DNA of 64,000 nt from Spirochaetota bacterium (lineage in GTDB: Bacteria; Spirochaetota; UBA4802; UBA5550). The DNA lies in assembly GCA_017999915.1 (NCBI GenBank), contig JAGNKX010000001.1, positions 310,001-374,000 of the forward strand, in the 5' to 3' direction. Positions 43,219-52,931 of the stretch are shown here, in pieces. The position numbers and the translations under genes are program-made. Below the pieces are notes generated by a model. That model was not told the DNA's origin, did not search any database, and was given only the letters and a program-made list of their open reading frames with translations. Every line of letters starts with the position of its first letter. Position 1 is the stretch's first letter.

Positions 43219-43827
43219 ATGGATGAACCGCATCTAGATAATAAGAAATATCAGGATCTGATAATCACGGCCCGGGAACTTTTCTTCAAGCATGGAACCA
43301 AAAGGGTCACCATCGAGGAGATCTGCGAAAAAGCCGGCGTTAGCAAGATGACCTTTTACAAGTTCTTTCGTAATAAGAGCGAACTTGCCACCAGGGTGCT
43401 TTCCGAGCTGAACGACAGGATTTTACAGGAGCAGGACGGGATCATGAACAGCACGATCCCCTTTATCGACAAGATAAAAGGGATCGTCAACCATCTCATA
43501 AAAACGAGCGAGGAGCTCGAGGACATATTCCTTGACGAGATGTGGGGAACCAATGAAGACTTCATGCTCTTTTTCAACGCCCTGAAGATGGGATCGTACC
43601 AGCTTATCAGCGATTTTATCAGGCAGGGCCAGGAGGAAGGGGTCATCCGCAAAACGCTGAAACCGGAGGTGATCCTGTATCTCATTGAGAAATTCCAGGA
43701 GATGCTCAACAATGATCGCATAAAAGGCATGGCGCCGGACCCCCATGAGCGTCTTGATATGATGTTGAATCTTATGTTCTATGGAATAATCGATACCCAC
43801 ACGCAGGAAGGCGTATCAACGAAATAA
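43219..43827 (+). CDS. TetR/AcrR family transcriptional regulator
   Basis: A 202-residue regulator. The N-terminal HTH is at residues 15-50 (ARELFFKHGTKRVTIEEICEKAGVSKMTFYKFFRNKSELA), followed by a helical ligand-binding domain. It begins the operon of LolA-like protein, two permeases, ATPase and outer-membrane protein, and its promoter holds ACGATTATCGT-type palindromes. This fits local control of an envelope transport system by an unknown ligand. The stop is ten bases before the next gene. Confidence 0.92.
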   Translation: MDEPHLDNKKYQDLIITARELFFKHGTKRVTIEEICEKAGVSKMTFYKFFRNKSELATRVLSELNDRILQEQDGIMNSTIPFIDKIKGIVNHLIKTSEELEDIFLDEMWGTNEDFMLFFNALKMGSYQLISDFIRQGQEEGVIRKTLKPEVILYLIEKFQEMLNNDRIKGMAPDPHERLDMMLNLMFYGIIDTHTQEGVSTK

Positions 43828-43837
43828 GAAGCAGGAC

Positions 43838-44623
43838 ATGAAAAAACTGGTTACAATTATCATTGCCATGGCCGCGGCTATGCCGTTCATGCACGGCACG
43901 TCATACGCGCTGACGGCAGCGGAAATCATCGACCGCGCCGAGAAGTCCGTCCGCGGCGACACCCTGATATCCATGATGGAGATCACCATCAAGAACCGCC
44001 GCTGGACCCGCACCATGAAGATGAAGAGCTGGGACAACCGGGTAGCGAAAAAATCCTTCGCCGAGATCCTGGCCCCCAAGAAGGACGCCGGTAACCGGTT
44101 CCTCATGATCACCGCGGAAAAGCTCATGTGGCACTACAATCCCGACATAGGCAAGGAGATGAAGATACACCCCTCCATGATGCTCCAGTCCTGGATGGGA
44201 TCGGATTTCACCAACGACGACATTGTCAAGGAATCGAGCATCCTTGACGATTATACCCACACGCTGAGCGGAAAAAAGCAGGTGGAGGGCCATGAATGCT
44301 ATGTCATTACCATGATCCCGAAGCCCAACGCGGCCGTGGTCTGGGGCAAGCTCATCTATTACGCCCGGGTGAGCGACTGCCTGCCGGTGAAGCAGGAATT
44401 CTACGATCAGCATGGCAAGCTCAAGAAGGTCATGACCTGCAGCAATTTCAGGGAGATGGGCGGCCGGGTCATTCCGGCAACCATGAGAATGAAAACGCTG
44501 AAGAAAAAGCGCCAGGAGGGGGAAACCGGCGAGGAATACACACAAATGGACCTGAAGGACGTCAAGTTCAATGTTAAGATCCCCGGCAACGTGTTTTCCC
44601 TCCAAAATCTGAAGAGGAGATAG
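43838..44623 (+). CDS. LolA-like outer-membrane lipoprotein-sorting protein
   Basis: A 261-residue periplasmic protein with a signal peptide (ending about SYALTA). The mature body follows the PF17131/LolA-like unclosed barrel: EIIDRAEKSVRGDTLISMMEIT, KSFAEILAPKKDAGNRFL, LMWHYNPDIGKEMKIHPSMM, WMGSDFTNDD, and PVKQEFYDQHGKLKKV. Family members carry lipoproteins or lipids between membranes and are commonly next to FtsX-like permeases. It is the first structural gene of the operon and is four bases from the first permease. Confidence 0.85.
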   Translation: MKKLVTIIIAMAAAMPFMHGTSYALTAAEIIDRAEKSVRGDTLISMMEITIKNRRWTRTMKMKSWDNRVAKKSFAEILAPKKDAGNRFLMITAEKLMWHYNPDIGKEMKIHPSMMLQSWMGSDFTNDDIVKESSILDDYTHTLSGKKQVEGHECYVITMIPKPNAAVVWGKLIYYARVSDCLPVKQEFYDQHGKLKKVMTCSNFREMGGRVIPATMRMKTLKKKRQEGETGEEYTQMDLKDVKFNVKIPGNVFSLQNLKRR

Positions 44624-44628
44624 CAGTC

Positions 44629-45879
44629 ATGAAACTGCGGAAGGAAGGCTCGATCGAGGTCATGCTGGCATGGCGCAACGTATGGAAGAACAAGCGCCGC
44701 ACTATCCTTACGCTCCTCACCATCATGGTGGGGTGCGCCATGATCATCTTTTCACGTTCCTTTCAGGATGGAACCTACGGGCAGATGATCGAGGACTCCG
44801 TGGCTGCCAATACCGGCCATATCCAGATTCATGAAAAAGATTTCTGGGAAAACCAGAGCATTGATTACGCCTTTAAGCCGGGCGACAGACTCATGAAGTA
44901 CCTCAATACAAATCCGGCCGTGTCCGCCTATACCCGGCGCATCCACGCGGCCGGCCTGATATCCTACGGAAAAAACACGTATGTAACGCTTATCCAGGCG
45001 GTGGAACCTGAAACCGAGAAAAAGGTAAGCAACCTCCATGGAACCATACTGAAAGGAGGAAGATACCTCGTCCCGGGTGACGGGAAGAACATCATCATGG
45101 GGGCTACGCTGGCGAATAACCTCAAGGTGAAGGTTGGCGATACCGTTTCCATCATCTCCCAAGGATTCGATGGCTCCATTGCCGCCGCCAACGTCTCCAT
45201 AGTCGGAATATTCAAGTCCAGAAACCCGCGGTATGACCAATCAACCATCATGATGTCCTTCAACCAGGCCGTAGAAACCTTCACCATGATGGACTACATC
45301 TCGTCAATCGCCATCAGGCTGAAGCAGACCGAGGACATGGAAACAATCCGTGATGAGCTCCGCGACCTTCCCGGGTCGAAGGCCCTTGAGATCATGGGAT
45401 GGGACGAGCTCCTGCCTGAGCTGATACAGCATATCGTCATGGACAGGCTCTTTGCCAATATTTTCTATATCGTGCTGCTCCTCATCATAGCTTTCGGCGT
45501 GCTCAATACCATCCAGATGTCAATTTTCGAACGACGGCGCGAGCTCGGAATTATGATGGCCATCGGCACTAAACCGTCCCAAATCGTCACCATGGTGCTT
45601 TTTGAATCGACATGCATATCCTTCATTGGCTCGATCCTCGGGATAATAGTGGGTGCTGTTATCAGCTACTATTTCACCATTTTCCCGCTTGATCTCTCCG
45701 AGTACCAAAAAGAGATGGAGGCTTTCAACCAGGTCACCATGATTTTGCCGACGAAATTGACCATTAAGAATCTTATTTCTACGGCCTTTTTCACGTTTTG
45801 TATCGGCGTGCTGTTTTCCATCGCTCCCGCCCGACGCGCCTCTCGTCTGCGGCCTCTCGATGCGATTCGGCAGCTGTGA
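44629..45879 (+). CDS. FtsX-like ABC permease, copy B1
   Basis: A 416-residue permease, paralogue of 334-1578. WRNVWKNKRRTILTLLTIMVG opens the protein and ARRASRLRPLDAIRQL closes it. The periplasmic domain shares GHIQIHEK, SQGFDGSIAAAN and ETFTMMDYIS. It heterodimerises, by inference, with the 45893-47161 product and uses the ATPase at 47172. It starts five bases after the LolA-like gene. Confidence 0.92.
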   Translation: MKLRKEGSIEVMLAWRNVWKNKRRTILTLLTIMVGCAMIIFSRSFQDGTYGQMIEDSVAANTGHIQIHEKDFWENQSIDYAFKPGDRLMKYLNTNPAVSAYTRRIHAAGLISYGKNTYVTLIQAVEPETEKKVSNLHGTILKGGRYLVPGDGKNIIMGATLANNLKVKVGDTVSIISQGFDGSIAAANVSIVGIFKSRNPRYDQSTIMMSFNQAVETFTMMDYISSIAIRLKQTEDMETIRDELRDLPGSKALEIMGWDELLPELIQHIVMDRLFANIFYIVLLLIIAFGVLNTIQMSIFERRRELGIMMAIGTKPSQIVTMVLFESTCISFIGSILGIIVGAVISYYFTIFPLDLSEYQKEMEAFNQVTMILPTKLTIKNLISTAFFTFCIGVLFSIAPARRASRLRPLDAIRQL

Positions 45880-45892
45880 GCAGGAGGATATG

Positions 45893-47161
45893 ATGAAAAA
45901 TAACGTGTTTGATTTCACGATTAAGATAAAAACATTCATAATGCTGGGATGGAGGAACCTGTGGCGGCAGAAGCGGCGTTCCCTGGTCGTCATGCTTTCG
46001 ATCACCATCGGGGTTATCCTGATGCTTCTCCAGATCGCCCTCATGAACGGTATGATGTCCCAGATGCTCGACAACAACATCAGCACCAAGCTTGGCCATA
46101 TTGCGGTCAGCAAGAAGGGGTTTTTTAACGACATGAAGCTTGAGTCCAACTTCTATCCAGATCCCCGGATCCTGGATTCGATCAGGAAGGAAAAGGATGT
46201 TGTTGCCGTGTCGCCGCGCATCAAGGCCTTTGCCATGATCCGCACCAGCGAAGCGTCCCGGGGCGTCATCGTCATGGGGATCTATCCCGACAGGGAAAAA
46301 AAGATATCCAAGATAAACGAGTACACCATCAAGAAAGAAGGGAGCAGCTACCTTGACGATCCGGCCGCGAGTGAAATCCTCGTTTCCAAATCCCTCGCCG
46401 AAAAGCTTGACGTGTCAGTGGGGGACAAGATCGTCCTCCTCGTGCAGGATGAGGAGAATGAAATGAGCGGTGTCGGCCTGACGGTCAAAGGACTTTTCCA
46501 GACCCCGGTAAAGGATTATGACAACGGCGTGGTCTACATGGGGATCAAGCGGCTCCAGGAGATCACCGGTCTGAAGAACAACGTGTCAGAAGTGATGGTA
46601 ATAACGACCAACAAGGATAATGTTGACTCGGTTAAGCCGGGCCTCATCGGTCTTATAGACAATAAAGACCTGGAGGTTCTCACCTGGAAGGAGATGGCGC
46701 CGTTTCTTCTGAGCGCCATCGCCATGATCGACAAGCAGATGATCATCTTTTACTTTATAGTGTTCATAACCATTATTTTTTCGATAGCCAACACCCTGGT
46801 CATGTCCATCATGGAGCGCTTTCACGAGCTCGGAGTCATGAAATCGATCGGCACGCGACCCTCGCAGATCTTTTTCATCATCATGTTCGAGGCCATGAAC
46901 CTCGGCGCCGTGGGCCTTGCCGCGGGTGTGGTGATCAGCATTATCGCGGTCAATATTCTCGCCTTGACGGGTATCGACTTTTCACTTTTCAACGAAGCGA
47001 TGCGCCAGTGGGGAGCCGGCAGCATTGTCTTCCCTCTCATATACGCCAAGGATATTGTCATATCAGTTGTGGTCGTCGAGTTTACCACGATGCTTGCGGC
47101 AATTTACCCTGCAGTGAAGGCTGCGCGCATAAAACCGCTCGAAGCGCTTCATTACATTTAA
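45893..47161 (+). CDS. FtsX-like ABC permease, copy B2
   Basis: A 422-residue permease, paralogue of 1597-2853. ATG 45893 is chosen for its five-base spacing from CAGGAGG; an ATG one codon earlier is also possible. The first helix follows WRNLWRQKRRSLVV; the C-terminal signature is YPAVKAARIKPLEALHY. Shared with its paralogue: EASRGV, LGHIAV, IGTRPSQIFF. Second permease of the exporter complex. Confidence 0.92.
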   Translation: MKNNVFDFTIKIKTFIMLGWRNLWRQKRRSLVVMLSITIGVILMLLQIALMNGMMSQMLDNNISTKLGHIAVSKKGFFNDMKLESNFYPDPRILDSIRKEKDVVAVSPRIKAFAMIRTSEASRGVIVMGIYPDREKKISKINEYTIKKEGSSYLDDPAASEILVSKSLAEKLDVSVGDKIVLLVQDEENEMSGVGLTVKGLFQTPVKDYDNGVVYMGIKRLQEITGLKNNVSEVMVITTNKDNVDSVKPGLIGLIDNKDLEVLTWKEMAPFLLSAIAMIDKQMIIFYFIVFITIIFSIANTLVMSIMERFHELGVMKSIGTRPSQIFFIIMFEAMNLGAVGLAAGVVISIIAVNILALTGIDFSLFNEAMRQWGAGSIVFPLIYAKDIVISVVVVEFTTMLAAIYPAVKAARIKPLEALHYI

Positions 47162-47171
47162 GGAGGTCACC

Positions 47172-47906
47172 ATGTCCATCATAACCATAAGCGGTCTGAC
47201 AAAAGTATACGACGGCAACACCATAGAGGTCAAGGCGCTCTGCGGCATCGATCTCGCCATCGGCCGTGGCGAGTTTACCGCCATAGCCGGCCCCTCGGGA
47301 TCGGGAAAGACGACCCTCCTGAACCTCATCGGCGGCCTCGACCATCCGACCGGCGGTGTCCTCACCGTGGCGGGGAGCGACCTGAACCGGATGACTCCCA
47401 GGGAGCTTTCGGACATCCGCCTGAACAAGATAGGATTCATATTCCAGGCCTATAACCTTATCCCGGTCCTCTCCGCGGTGGAGAACGTGGAATACATACT
47501 TCTTCTCCAGGGCGTTTCCAGGGAGGAGCGCCGGGACCGGTCGCGGCGCATACTGGAAGAGGTGGGCCTCGGCAAGGAGATCAACCGTCTTCCCAAGGAG
47601 ATGTCCGGGGGCCAGCAGCAGCGCGTGGCCGTGGCCCGCGCCATCGTGTCGGAGCCGGAGCTGGTGCTTGCCGACGAGCCCACGGCCAACCTTGACCAGA
47701 AGACCGGCTCAAGCCTCCTTGACCTGATGCACGACCTGAATCATCAGAAAAACATCACCTTCCTCTTTTCGACCCACGACCAGATGGTCATGGACTACGC
47801 GGAGCGCCTCATCAGGCTCTCCGACGGCATGATAATCTCCGATGAGAAAAAAAAGAGCGCCCGGGAAAGCTCGGTGAAAAAAGCAAAAGCAAAAAAGAAA
47901 AAATGA
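47172..47906 (+). CDS. ABC transporter ATPase, LolD/MacB type
   Basis: A 244-residue ATPase. Walker A GPSGSGKTT (about residue 38), Q-loop FIFQAYNLIPVLSA, signature MSGGQQQRVAVARA, Walker B LVLADEPTANLD and H-loop STHDQ are all intact. The last ~20 residues are a basic Lys/Ala tail (KKAKAKKKK). It follows the two permeases by ten bases and presumably powers them; it may also serve the copy-A pair at 334-2853, which has no ATPase in the window. GGAGG precedes the ATG. Confidence 0.95.
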   Translation: MSIITISGLTKVYDGNTIEVKALCGIDLAIGRGEFTAIAGPSGSGKTTLLNLIGGLDHPTGGVLTVAGSDLNRMTPRELSDIRLNKIGFIFQAYNLIPVLSAVENVEYILLLQGVSREERRDRSRRILEEVGLGKEINRLPKEMSGGQQQRVAVARAIVSEPELVLADEPTANLDQKTGSSLLDLMHDLNHQKNITFLFSTHDQMVMDYAERLIRLSDGMIISDEKKKSARESSVKKAKAKKKK

Positions 47907-47918
47907 AGGTGCTTCGCC

Positions 47919-49424
47919 ATGGCCGTTCATATTCCTATCCGCCTAATTATGCCATTGCTCCTGCTGATGCTCGCAGGAACGATTTCGGCAACACAGGGCC
48001 AGAAAAAAAACGCGCCCCCGAAGCCGGACGATCCGGCACGCGTTGAGCAGAAGAATGACAACGCCGAAGAAGCCGGCGCGGGGGAAAGGGGCAAAAAAAA
48101 CGCCGGAAAGGACAAGGCCCTTATAAACGAGCCGCCATCAGCGGATGATAGTGATGAATCACTGGACGAACAAAAAGATGCCCGGTTCAAATTCAAGGGG
48201 CAGGTGAAAAATCTCTTCACCTTCCATGAGACCGACAACTTTATCGAGGACAATCCCCTGTCAACGGTCCACAAGGACCTGATTGCCGATCTCACCCGGA
48301 TCAGGCTCTCGCCGGAATTCCTGTACAAGGATATTTTAAGCATCAGGGTAGATTACGATAACGAGCTGATTGCGAGCAATTACGGCAACAGCCTCTATTT
48401 CAAGAGCTACTGGCGGACGTCGCAGTACAACGATTTCCTGCACCTGTCCTGGGAGCCGTACCGGGGCGATGAGGTCTACTACCGCACCAAGATACACCGG
48501 GCCTACATCAAGGTGAATGTCGATCATTTCACCGCCACCGTGGGGAGGCAGCAGATACGGTTCGGCAGTGGCAAGCTCTGGAATCCCCTGGATATTCTGA
48601 ATCCCATATCGCCCACCTTTGTGGAAGGTGGCGACGACCAGAAGGGAACCGATGCCGTGAAGCTCGATTTCTTCCCGGACGACAAAACGGAGATATCTTT
48701 TGTCTATGACCTGAAGAAAAGCGACAACAAGATAGATAAATTCAACATGGGGGATTGCAACTATATTATAAGGGCGAAAACCTCCATCAAGGACACGGAC
48801 CTCGCCCTGCTGGGGGGCTATGTAACCCGCCGCTGGACCGGGGGTTTCGACTTCGCAGCCATTCTCTTTGACGGAATGCTCCGAGGGAGCATGATCGTCA
48901 CACAGGCGCCGTCACCCTATTTCAAGCCTGAGGATAGCCGATACTACTGGAAATATCTCCTCACCACGAAGAACGAGTGCTTCCCGGTCTATTTCCAGGC
49001 CAACGTCGGGTACGAGTACACCTTCAAGGCGGGAGTGTATTTCCTGGCGGAATATTTCTACAACCAGCGGGCCCTGAACTACAACAAGGACCTGAAACTG
49101 GCCGGCCTATCCTCCCAGCTGAACGCCATGGACCAGGGGACCTACCTCCAGATCGCCAACCAGTTCCTCACGACGAACCAGCACTACGTGGCCGTGGCCC
49201 TGGGCTACGACTTCCACCCCCTGGTGCGCGGAGAGCTCTTCGCCATCGGCGATATCCAGGGACAGGGAATCTTCTGGTCCCCGGCCCTGAAGATCAACGC
49301 CTATGAGAACCTGGATTTCACCGTCGGGGCCATGGGCGCCTTTGTCATCGGCAACAAGGCATCCGATTTTTCAGAATTCAGGAAGAACTATCTCTTCTAC
49401 GCGTCGGGGAGCTACGTGTTTTAA
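47919..49424 (+). CDS. Outer-membrane beta-barrel protein (alginate-export/DUF1302-like)
   Basis: A 501-residue protein. A signal peptide is followed by a long charged, disordered linker (residues about 28-85, KPDDPARVEQ etc.) and then a barrel of about 18 strands. TVGRQQIRFGSGKLWNPLDI is a typical motif of DUF1302 and alginate-export-type porins; the chain ends in SGSYVF, with the C-terminal Phe of outer-membrane proteins. Last gene of the TetR-controlled operon; it may be the outer-membrane exit or the final acceptor of the exported substrate. Confidence 0.85.
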   Translation: MAVHIPIRLIMPLLLLMLAGTISATQGQKKNAPPKPDDPARVEQKNDNAEEAGAGERGKKNAGKDKALINEPPSADDSDESLDEQKDARFKFKGQVKNLFTFHETDNFIEDNPLSTVHKDLIADLTRIRLSPEFLYKDILSIRVDYDNELIASNYGNSLYFKSYWRTSQYNDFLHLSWEPYRGDEVYYRTKIHRAYIKVNVDHFTATVGRQQIRFGSGKLWNPLDILNPISPTFVEGGDDQKGTDAVKLDFFPDDKTEISFVYDLKKSDNKIDKFNMGDCNYIIRAKTSIKDTDLALLGGYVTRRWTGGFDFAAILFDGMLRGSMIVTQAPSPYFKPEDSRYYWKYLLTTKNECFPVYFQANVGYEYTFKAGVYFLAEYFYNQRALNYNKDLKLAGLSSQLNAMDQGTYLQIANQFLTTNQHYVAVALGYDFHPLVRGELFAIGDIQGQGIFWSPALKINAYENLDFTVGAMGAFVIGNKASDFSEFRKNYLFYASGSYVF

Positions 49425-49638
49425 ATAAGCAGACTTGTAGCGTATCCCGTTGTCATCAAACCTCCACCACATGGGAAAAAGGTCCGTGTATTACCAGGGA
49501 GAATGTGACACAACAGGCCTTATTTGAAATGATCATGGCGCTACTGAGGCCCCGTGACAATCAAAAAGTTCTGTACTGGGGCCTTGCAAATTTGATCTAG
49601 GGCACGCCATGCCCCGACATGCATGACGCCCCCTCCCT

Positions 49639-50496
49639 TTATTTTGCCAGCGGCGGATCGGTTTTTACGAACCACGGCAGGGCGCCGATGGCGATAGCAT
49701 TCTCCGGCATGGCCGGATCGTACACAATCCCGACCTCGTCCCCCTTTTTCAGCAGGCCCTCGGGCATGCCTACCTTGACGTTACAATTCTTCCCGGAAGC
49801 GTCCGTAAAGCTGCAGGTGGCGGTCCAACTGATGGTGGTGCGCCACACCCCAACACGCCCCGTCATATGCGTTTCAGTTTTGCGGGTGATGGTGCCGACC
49901 GTGGCCGTTGCGGCTGTCCCGTGTTCGATGACCCATATGGCGCGCATGATCCTTGGTGCGCCGCTCACGATAAGCAGGATGGCAAGAATGACGAGGGGGA
50001 CGCCGAACAGGACCGTAAACATCGCGTTGTCCGCGGCGCACTTGATGTCACGTATGCAGGAGCAGGACGGGTCCTTCACCGAATAGTCGACGGTGACCGG
50101 GCTCTTTTCCATGACTATGTACCCCGTCTGGTACCCGACGCCGGCATAGGTCTTTCCGTTCACCGTGTATGAGTATTCCACCCGGTATTCGTTGTTGCGG
50201 GCCTTCGTGCTGTAGGAGATGCATTCGGTCTTCGTCACCACGCCACGGATCTCCGCCTGCTCGCCGGCTGAGCAGAACCAGCACTTCGGCTCCACGTTGC
50301 GGGCTGCGAGGTGGTTGTTCGCGAACCAGGCAACAACGCAGAGGAGGATGACGCCGAAGACGAGCCTCCGCGACCTGTACGCGAGGGCGACCTTCTGGTG
50401 CATCCCCAGGCTCCTGGCTTTTTTCGCGGCCCCGCCGGATACCTTCTTCATCCGGTCCAGCCTCATGTAAACGTGCCCTTTTCCGCTTTTTTTCAT
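49639..50496 (-). CDS. DUF3592-like membrane protein with conserved cysteines, copy B
   Basis: A 285-residue paralogue of 2941-3786 with the same two membrane helices and the same cysteines: PKCWFC, YSVKDPSCSCIRDIKC. The ending YDPAMPENAIAIGALPWFVKT is nearly identical. ATG 50496 gives a nine-base spacing from GGGGAG (50502 is two codons longer). It is in the opposite strand to the nearby operon (copy A points the same way as its permeases). Function unknown. Confidence 0.8.
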   Translation of the reverse strand: MKKSGKGHVYMRLDRMKKVSGGAAKKARSLGMHQKVALAYRSRRLVFGVILLCVVAWFANNHLAARNVEPKCWFCSAGEQAEIRGVVTKTECISYSTKARNNEYRVEYSYTVNGKTYAGVGYQTGYIVMEKSPVTVDYSVKDPSCSCIRDIKCAADNAMFTVLFGVPLVILAILLIVSGAPRIMRAIWVIEHGTAATATVGTITRKTETHMTGRVGVWRTTISWTATCSFTDASGKNCNVKVGMPEGLLKKGDEVGIVYDPAMPENAIAIGALPWFVKTDPPLAK

Positions 50497-50542
50497 ATTC
50501 ATTCACTCCCCTGATATTTTCCGGCTCGTATTAAATACCGCG

Positions 50543-50564
50543 CAGTCCCGATGTATCGGGACTG
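50543..50564. repeat. Perfect 10-base hairpin
   Basis: CAGTCCCGAT and ATCGGGACTG around GT (50543-50564), in the intergenic region between the amidohydrolase end and the copy-B start. Reading it as a terminator is not supported by a T-tract; a similar GTCCCGAT palindrome is known as a common intergenic repeat. Confidence 0.6.
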
Positions 50565-50697
50565 ATTATTTTCTCGCATAACGAAAAAAAATAGCGGCCG
50601 GAGTGTAACGATGACCCGACCGATGAATAGTAAACCAATGGTCAGAAATAATAGCAAGAAAAAACTGGATTTTTTAAAAAAATGACAGTCGCAGCTT

Positions 50698-51759
50698 TTA
50701 CCGGTTTAAAAACCTCCCTGGATTTATTTCGGATATTTTCTTCCGCTCCTCATCGGTCAACTCGACAAAGATGGTGTTGATGGATGAATAGAAGTGACCC
50801 TCCATTTCCACCATGTAGTAATCCGACCCGAAGAGCATTTTGTCGCCCACGGGACCGGCTATCATTTTTTTCATTGTTGGATAAAAATCCCGGTAGCTGA
50901 ACGTATAGGAAATATCGGTATACACATTCTCATACCGCATGGTCAGGTTGATGATCTTGTCGACCCAGGTGCCTTTTCTGCCGGACAGGTACAAACGCCA
51001 TTCATCCTCGCCGCCGAAGTGGGCCAGGTTCAGGCGCAGTTTCTTATACTTTTCCAGGACAGGTACCCAGTTGCGCGGATCGTTGAAATAGCGTTTCCAT
51101 TTCGACCGGACAAGGAACCGCTCGTTCCTATCGATATATTCATACTCGTCCCCGTTGAACATGGTACCCTTTACCCGAATGGAATGGAAATCGGTATTGA
51201 TCCCTCCTCTGGAGCAATGGGTCGTGACAGGGATGCCCTTCTCCTCGCAATGGCCGAATATCTCCATGAGGACCGGATCGCTGGGGAGATATCCGAGGGC
51301 GGGATAGATCTTGACGCCGTAAAAATCCTTTTGGTCGCCCACCGACTGTTTCACCAGGTCGAAGATCCCTTTCCTTCTCGGATCCACTGCCAGGAATGGA
51401 AAAAGAATGTCCCTGTTATCTTTTTTAAGCTCGATCATCTCCCTCATCTGGGAAAGGAACGTATCATCCTGGTCGCTGTTGCCTTTAAATCCGAACTGGA
51501 AATCCATCATGAGGGGAGTGAAGATTGTTCCCGGTGGGTAGTAGCGGACCATGGTATCGAAGATGACCTTCATGGAGCGCCTGTTTCCCGTTTTAAGGAA
51601 ATAGGCGTAACTGCTCAGCCTGTCCCGGTCGGTCCAGGGCAATAGATTATGAAGAAATATGGCCACCTGGCCCACGTCGTTGCGCCTGACCCAGAACTTC
51701 TGGAAATAGGCGTCCGGCACATACTTGAAATTAAAGATATGGCCATGCACATCTATCAT
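50698..51759 (-). CDS. Amidohydrolase-family TIM-barrel protein
   Basis: A 353-residue protein. ATG 51759 has GGAGGGAGCATCGCC before it; a longer frame has 15 additional residues. The start IDVHGHIF gives the HxH metal motif, with later CHEEKGIPVTTHC-like His, NLAHFGG (His) and FGSDYYMVEMEG (Asp), the ligands of amidohydrolase_2 enzymes, which cleave or decarboxylate small molecules. Likely a cytosolic metal-dependent hydrolase or decarboxylase. Near the two unknown genes 51870 and 52260 in a possible operon. Confidence 0.85.
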   Translation of the reverse strand: MIDVHGHIFNFKYVPDAYFQKFWVRRNDVGQVAIFLHNLLPWTDRDRLSSYAYFLKTGNRRSMKVIFDTMVRYYPPGTIFTPLMMDFQFGFKGNSDQDDTFLSQMREMIELKKDNRDILFPFLAVDPRRKGIFDLVKQSVGDQKDFYGVKIYPALGYLPSDPVLMEIFGHCEEKGIPVTTHCSRGGINTDFHSIRVKGTMFNGDEYEYIDRNERFLVRSKWKRYFNDPRNWVPVLEKYKKLRLNLAHFGGEDEWRLYLSGRKGTWVDKIINLTMRYENVYTDISYTFSYRDFYPTMKKMIAGPVGDKMLFGSDYYMVEMEGHFYSSINTIFVELTDEERKKISEINPGRFLNR

Positions 51760-51869
51760 GGCGATGCTCCCTCCGGTAGCCCCAGATTTCAGTATGGTCA
51801 ACATACTTATGGGTATGCCCCTGCCAGGGGGGCTGTTCTTTTATATCTTATTACGGATGATTGGCTGAA

Positions 51870-52247
51870 CTACTGCATCTGGTTCTTGAAATCGTCGAGA
51901 TTCACGCCCTCCAGGTGCTGCTGTATCAGCTGCTCCAGGTCATCGGCCGTGGCAAGCATCTCCTCCACCGTGGGATGGTGATCGAAAATGAACACGATAT
52001 AGGAAAGGAAGCTCTTGGTGATCTTGATGCCGAATTCAGCAAAATAGACATCGACGCCGTCCTGGAGGCATTTTCCCACGGCGATGGAATCCTCCGCTTC
52101 ATTGAAGTAATCGGCACGCTCTTTGAAGAGTCGCGGCACTGCTTCATCGTCAAAAATCAGGTGGGTGACCCCGGCCTCTTCCAGGAGCTTTTTAAAGGGT
52201 TTCACCCCGATGAATTTATACAGTGTATAGGGTTTCTCAGATGCCAT
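51870..52247 (-). CDS. Small protein of unknown function
   Basis: A 125-residue, mostly helical cytosolic protein. GGTGAGGAC precedes ATG 52247. Contains a FIFDHHPTVEEML segment and acidic helices at the C-terminus. No domain recognised. It lies 12 bases downstream of the 52260 gene on the same strand, and is likely cotranscribed with it. Confidence 0.65.
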   Translation of the reverse strand: MASEKPYTLYKFIGVKPFKKLLEEAGVTHLIFDDEAVPRLFKERADYFNEAEDSIAVGKCLQDGVDVYFAEFGIKITKSFLSYIVFIFDHHPTVEEMLATADDLEQLIQQHLEGVNLDDFKNQMQ

Positions 52248-52259
52248 ACATGAATGTCC

Positions 52260-52931
52260 TCACCTGTTCTTGGTGGCCTCCCATGGCTTTCGTTCCCTGT
52301 TGACGAGATAAAACCCGCGGATGAGGTTCCCGCTGCGGAGATACTCGCCGCTGTACTGCTGGGTGAAATAGGCGTTCGCTCCCAGCCTCCGGAGCTCCTG
52401 CTGCGTCGTTACGGAGCGCGTGAAGTATAGCCTGCCGTTGGCAATACCCACGTTTTTCAGATATTCCGTGGCGCCCCGTCCCCAGTTGGGAAAACGGATC
52501 GTGCCGTAGATATACCCTCCGCTGGCGCGGAGCGACAGGTACCCATGGTTGCCGGCAGCGTTGACCGTGTAGTCGCCTACGTAATCCTTCTGGGCAGGCT
52601 GCCACGCCCCCAGGTCCTCTCCCGGCTCCTCCTTCGTGCCGAAGAATTCGATATACTCGATCCCCTTCATCGAGCGCAGAGAAAGGCTCCTGCCCGTCTC
52701 CTTTGCCTGAAGGGCTTCCCGCTTTGTGGGATATGCCGATGTATCGCGGGAGCTTATGAACACGTTTCCCGCGATGAAAAGCGCCCGGGCCCGGTAAAAG
52801 CTTCCGGAGGTTTCCTTCACAAGGGCATCGTAGCGCGCAAACACCGCCAAGAGGAAGACCAGTGTTACGGAAATTAATATTCCCGCGGCCGGGGGGACCG
52901 CGATGGCAATAATCCTTTTTTTATCTGGCAT
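52260..52931 (-). CDS. Membrane-anchored protein of unknown function
   Basis: A 223-residue protein with one N-terminal helix (IIAIAVPPAAGILISVTLVF) and a periplasmic remainder. It has the pattern YVGDYTVNAAGNHGYLSLRA and GTIRFPNWGRGA, a lipocalin/calycin-like strand series, then helical tail. GGTGGCACC precedes ATG 52931. It precedes the 51870 gene by 12 bases. Function unknown. Confidence 0.65.
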   Translation of the reverse strand: MPDKKRIIAIAVPPAAGILISVTLVFLLAVFARYDALVKETSGSFYRARALFIAGNVFISSRDTSAYPTKREALQAKETGRSLSLRSMKGIEYIEFFGTKEEPGEDLGAWQPAQKDYVGDYTVNAAGNHGYLSLRASGGYIYGTIRFPNWGRGATEYLKNVGIANGRLYFTRSVTTQQELRRLGANAYFTQQYSGEYLRSGNLIRGFYLVNRERKPWEATKNR

